Source of the DNA: Sphingomonadales bacterium
GTDB lineage: Bacteria; Pseudomonadota; Alphaproteobacteria; Sphingomonadales; Sphingomonadaceae
Direction of reading: 5' to 3'
NCBI GenBank assembly: GCA_025360285.1
Contig: JANYCM010000392.1
Location: forward strand, 1-7,446
Length of the DNA stretch: 7,446 nt
The translations under genes were made by a program, and so were the position numbers. Below, piece by piece: positions 4,924-7,446 of this stretch. Numbering within the stretch: the first letter of the stretch is position 1; each line of letters starts with the position of its first letter. The notes under the pieces were generated by a model. That model saw only the letters and a program-made list of their open reading frames with translations. It was not told where the DNA came from and did no database searches.

Positions 4924-6269
4924 CACTTTGCTCCGTTTTGCGCACCGGCCATAGCCCCGGCGGCCGTCACCCGCCAGACGCGATTGCCGGCATCATCGGC
5001 GACCAGCAAGGCGCCGCCCTTGTCAAACGTCACCCCGACCGGCCGGCCATGCGCCTCGCCCTTGTCGTTGAGGAAGCCGGTCAGCACGTCCTGCGGCAGC
5101 CCCTGCGGCTTGCCGGCGGCATCAAAGGCGACAAACACCACCTTGTAGCCCGACACCGGGTTGCGGTTCCACGATCCATGCTGGCCAACAAAGGCGCCAC
5201 TGGCATAAGCTGCCCCCAGTGCCTGCCCCGGCCCGGCAAACACCAGCCCCAGGCTGGCGGTATGCGGCCCCAGCGCATAATCCGGCGCGATGGCCTTCGC
5301 CACCATATCGGGCCGCGGCGGCTTCACCCGCACATCGACGTGCTGGCCATACCAGCTCCACGGCCAGCCATAATGCGCGCCGGCCTTCACGCTGGTCATG
5401 TAATCGGGAACGAGATCGGAGCCCAATTCGTCTCGTTCATTCACCGCGGTCCACAGTTCACCCGTCACCGGCTGCCAGGCCAGGCCGACGGGGTTGCGCA
5501 GGCCGGTGGCGAAGGTCGCGGTCGTGCCCGTTGCCGGATCGACAGTGATGATCCGCGCCCGGCCTTCTTCCACGGCCAGGCCATTTTCGGCGACATTGGA
5601 ATTGCTGCCGACCGACACATACAATGTCTTGCCATCGGCCGAGGCGATGACATTCTTGGTCCAGTGATGGTTGCGCGGGCCACCCGGCAGATCGGCGACC
5701 TTTACCCCTGGCGTCGTGATGCTGGTCGCCCCCAGCACATAGGCAAAGCGCGTCAATTTATCGGTTTCGGCGACGTAAAGATCATTGCCGACCAGCGCCA
5801 TGCCGAACGGTGAATTCAGCCCGGTTACAAATGGTACCTGCACATCGGCAACGCCATCTCCGTTGCTGTCGCGCAGCAGCACGATGCGGTTGGGCGATTC
5901 GACCGCCGCCCCGGCGCGCCCCATGACCAGCTTCTGGGCCCAGCCCATGAAGCCCTTTTCGTCATCGGGGCGCTTGGGGCCATTGGTTTCGGCGACCAGC
6001 ACATCGCCATTGGGCAGAGTGAGCAGCCAGCGCGGGTGCGACAGGCCGGTGGCAAAGGGCTTCACCGCCAGGCCCGGCGCCACCACCGGCGCCTCCCCCG
6101 CCGCCCAGCCAACCACCTTGGCGACCTTGACGGTGGGGAAGGCCATGGATTTGGGCGCCGGCAATTTCGGATTGGCGCCCTGGCCATCCTTGACCGCCAG
6201 ATCAGCGGTATCGCCGCAGGCCGCGAGCAGCAGGGGAGCGATGAGAAGGGCGAAGCGGGAAGAGCGCAT
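4923..6269 (-). CDS. PQQ-dependent sugar dehydrogenase-like (L-sorbosone dehydrogenase family) lipoprotein
   Basis: The 448-residue protein begins with a lipoprotein signal, MRSSRFALLIAPLLLAAC, with lipobox LAAC and acylated Cys18. It should sit on the periplasmic side of a membrane. The rest is a six-bladed beta-propeller of the soluble glucose/sorbosone dehydrogenase type. PQQ-site-like motifs are NHHWTKNV (His201/202), GLRNPVGLAW (Arg258-Asn259), HTASLGLVF (His336), GQHGSWNRNP (His364) and GRPVGVTFD (Arg409). Residues 134-142 (DSNGDGVAD) form an EF-hand-type calcium loop. The family oxidises aldoses or sugar aldehydes with PQQ and passes electrons to the respiratory chain; many members lack a proven substrate. 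The start is fixed by the signal peptide, although only a weak purine stretch precedes it. The stop TGA overlaps the gcdH start (TGATG), so the two genes are co-translated. No PQQ synthesis genes are in the window. Confidence 0.9.
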   Translation of the reverse strand: MRSSRFALLIAPLLLAACGDTADLAVKDGQGANPKLPAPKSMAFPTVKVAKVVGWAAGEAPVVAPGLAVKPFATGLSHPRWLLTLPNGDVLVAETNGPKRPDDEKGFMGWAQKLVMGRAGAAVESPNRIVLLRDSNGDGVADVQVPFVTGLNSPFGMALVGNDLYVAETDKLTRFAYVLGATSITTPGVKVADLPGGPRNHHWTKNVIASADGKTLYVSVGSNSNVAENGLAVEEGRARIITVDPATGTTATFATGLRNPVGLAWQPVTGELWTAVNERDELGSDLVPDYMTSVKAGAHYGWPWSWYGQHVDVRVKPPRPDMVAKAIAPDYALGPHTASLGLVFAGPGQALGAAYASGAFVGQHGSWNRNPVSGYKVVFVAFDAAGKPQGLPQDVLTGFLNDKGEAHGRPVGVTFDKGGALLVADDAGNRVWRVTAAGAMAGAQNGAK

Positions 6270-6296
6270 GAGGGAACTTTCGTGAAAGGGCAGGTC

Positions 6297-6347
6297 TTTC
6301 CCTCCCCGTTGACGCGAAGGCGTCGCCTACGGCTGCTGGGAGGGGGA
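6297..6347. repeat. REP-like folded intergenic element
   Basis: The 88-bp gap between the hydrolase stop and the PQQ lipoprotein start holds a compact secondary structure. CCCTCCC (6300-6306) pairs with GGGAGGG (6338-6344), extended by wobble pairs to 6297/6347. Inside lie two small hairpins, GACGC-GAAG-GCGTC (6311-6324) and GCC-TAC-GGC (6325-6333). A pyrimidine-rich arm, inner stems and a purine-rich arm form a layout often seen in dispersed repeats of GC-rich alphaproteobacteria. With one copy in the window, repeat status is an inference. It starts 11 nt after the hydrolase stop (minus strand) and could end that transcript. Confidence 0.4.
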
Positions 6348-6357
6348 TGGACCGTCC

Positions 6358-7236
6358 TTAACGCGCAACTGCGCCTGACGCACCACCCGACACCGCCGCA
6401 ATCGCCGCGCGCACCACCTCGCCGCGTTCCAGCGGCACGAAATGCGTCGTCCCCGCCAGCCGCTGCGCCGACAGGCAGCGCGGGTGCGCCGCCATCAGTG
6501 CGAATTCCGCCGCAGGCACCGTCGATCCGACATCGCCGGCCACCAGCGCAAACGGCACCGCCAGCGCCGCCAACGCGGTTTCGACATGCGGCGACACCGC
6601 CCGGAATGTCGCCGCCTCGAACAGCGGCGCACAGGCCAGGGTCACACCGTCCGGGGCATCGCGCAGGCCATCGGCCAGATAAGCGTCCAGATCCGCATCG
6701 CTCCAGGCCCGGAATACCCCGCGCCCGGCATAGGCGGCGCGCGCCGTTGCCACATCGGGGAAATCTGCCCGGCGCTTGCCGGCCTGGTCGGCCATCGGGT
6801 TGGGCAGCGGCTGGCCGCCGCGCACCAGCGCCGCCATGGCAAACGGCAGGAACGCCGGATCGACGAGCACCAGCCCGGCCGCGCGTTCCGGCGCCCGCCA
6901 TGTCGCCAGCAAGGACGCCGTGCCGCCCATCGAATGGCCCGCCAGCAACCAGCGTGCGTCCCCCGCTACTGCCGCCATCACCGCCAGCATGTCGTCGGCA
7001 AAATCCTCCCAGCCGGTCAGCAACGCCGGGTCGGCAGCATAGGACCGACCATGGCCGCGCGCATCGCTGGCGACGATGTTGAACCGGTCGGCCAGCGGCG
7101 CCAGCAACCGCGCATACAGGCCGCCATGCATCCCCGTCGCATGGGCAAAATGCAGCCAGGGGCTGCCTGCCGGTGCCGCATCCCAGACCAAAGCCGACAG
7201 CGCGCCGCCCGGCGTTTCAACCGCAATCCGCCGCAT
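6358..7236 (-). CDS. Alpha/beta-hydrolase with intact Ser-Asp-His triad
   Basis: This 292-residue protein has the full alpha/beta-hydrolase layout. Residues 28-41 (LHFAHATGMHGGLY) form the oxyanion-hole region, followed by VASDARGHGRS (55-65). The nucleophile elbow is AGHSMGGTASL with Ser102. A helical cap covers roughly residues 130-215. The probable acid is Asp235 in FALVAGDVGSTVP, and the catalytic His is His265 in AGTTHFVPLE. There is no signal peptide, so it is cytoplasmic. It is a general esterase or lactonase-like hydrolase whose substrate cannot be predicted. The ATG at 7236 overlaps the folA stop (TGATG) and has GGAG 8 nt upstream (7248-7245). A TTG one codon earlier is possible but less likely. 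The overlap implies joint transcription and coupled translation with folA. The gene ends at TAA 6360-6358, just before the REP-like element. Confidence 0.9.
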   Translation of the reverse strand: MRRIAVETPGGALSALVWDAAPAGSPWLHFAHATGMHGGLYARLLAPLADRFNIVASDARGHGRSYAADPALLTGWEDFADDMLAVMAAVAGDARWLLAGHSMGGTASLLATWRAPERAAGLVLVDPAFLPFAMAALVRGGQPLPNPMADQAGKRRADFPDVATARAAYAGRGVFRAWSDADLDAYLADGLRDAPDGVTLACAPLFEAATFRAVSPHVETALAALAVPFALVAGDVGSTVPAAEFALMAAHPRCLSAQRLAGTTHFVPLERGEVVRAAIAAVSGGASGAVAR

Positions 7237-7446
7237 CAATGCCGCTCCAGGGTGACGAAAGAATGCGCCGGCGCTTCGCCCTCGGCGGAATGATCCTCCC
7301 GCGCCACTTCCCGCCAGCGCGCCGGATCGAACGCCGGCAGCAAAGTATCGCCTTCGGGGCTGAGATGCACCTCAGTCAGTTCGATCCGCGCCGCCGAGGG
7401 CAAAGCCTCGGCATAAATCTGCGCGCCCCCGATGATCATGATCTCA
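7236..7446 (-). CDS. folA: Dihydrofolate reductase, C-terminal part
   Basis: The frame is open to the window edge, so the N-terminal half or more, including the active-site acidic residue, is outside. The visible 69 residues, EIMIIGGAQIYAEALP then ARIELTEVHLSPEGDTLLPAFDPARWREV and HSFVTLERH, match the end of bacterial DHFR. They include the conserved GGAxIY turn of the NADPH site, the LTEVH strand, the EGDTxxPxFDP loop and the closing SF-x-x-LER strand. The enzyme reduces dihydrofolate to tetrahydrofolate with NADPH, supplying one-carbon carriers for thymidylate and purine synthesis. Its TGA (7238-7236) shares one base with the hydrolase ATG. An internal ATG at 7439 lies inside the conserved fold and is not the start. 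Confidence 0.95.
   Translation of the reverse strand, partial: EIMIIGGAQIYAEALPSAARIELTEVHLSPEGDTLLPAFDPARWREVAREDHSAEGEAPAHSFVTLERH

Noticed and set aside
4201..5148. 315-residue plus-strand open frame across gcdH and the lipoprotein gene
   Set aside because: It spans the junction of two well-recognised minus-strand genes, is rich in Arg/Pro/His and has no domain-like pattern.
6062..6901. 279-residue minus-strand frame overlapping both the hydrolase and lipoprotein genes
   Set aside because: It is an out-of-frame shadow of two genes with clear catalytic motifs and is compositionally biased.
6036..7082. Plus-strand frames of 283-348 residues over the hydrolase and lipoprotein genes
   Set aside because: Low-complexity Pro/Arg/Ala composition typical of the reverse frame of GC-rich genes; they cross the REP-like gap.
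7432..7443. Palindrome around GATCATGATC at the window edge
   Set aside because: It encodes conserved DHFR residues (E-I-M-I-I before GGAQIY), so symmetry is explained by the codons.

Overview
The window is GC-rich, densely packed bacterial chromosome. High GC, strong G/C third positions, GTG/TTG starts and the protein flavour (a sphingomonad-like glutaryl-CoA dehydrogenase and dihydrofolate reductase, a PQQ-type 'sorbosone dehydrogenase' lipoprotein) suggest an alphaproteobacterium, most likely Sphingomonadales. This assignment comes from family resemblance recalled from memory, not from a search. No RNA gene, insertion sequence, phage gene, CRISPR array or replication origin was seen, and no gene-free stretch exceeds 150 bases.

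Left part (1-2747, plus strand): the end of an alpha/beta-hydrolase (epoxide hydrolase/haloalkane dehalogenase type), then a GC-rich hairpin and a perfect 12-bp palindrome. These precede a two-gene unit: a double-domain VOC (glyoxalase/extradiol dioxygenase fold) protein, and a 473-residue protein overlapping it by ATGA. The latter is an alpha/beta-hydrolase with His where the nucleophile should be (GTHSG), followed by a second, degenerate hydrolase-like half. This unit is the least understood part of the window. An uncharacterised small-molecule catabolic or modifying step is a reasonable guess, but no substrate can be read from the sequence.

Right part (2760-7446, minus strand; transcription runs from high to low coordinates): the 3' end of folA (dihydrofolate reductase), a canonical Ser-Asp-His alpha/beta-hydrolase coupled to it by TGATG, and a REP-like folded intergenic sequence. 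Next comes a PQQ-dependent sugar dehydrogenase-like lipoprotein, coupled by TGATG to a glutaryl-CoA dehydrogenase gene that carries an apparent 2-nt deletion (frameshift near 4110). After a strong 14-bp hairpin lies a ferritin-like di-iron protein that probably starts at a TTG codon. It ends convergently, 12 bp from the end of the plus-strand unit.

The points most worth checking are the gcdH frameshift, the His-substituted tandem hydrolase with its VOC partner, and the three structured intergenic elements. I found no clear sign of a novel defence or mobile system. The content is mostly ordinary metabolic genes.
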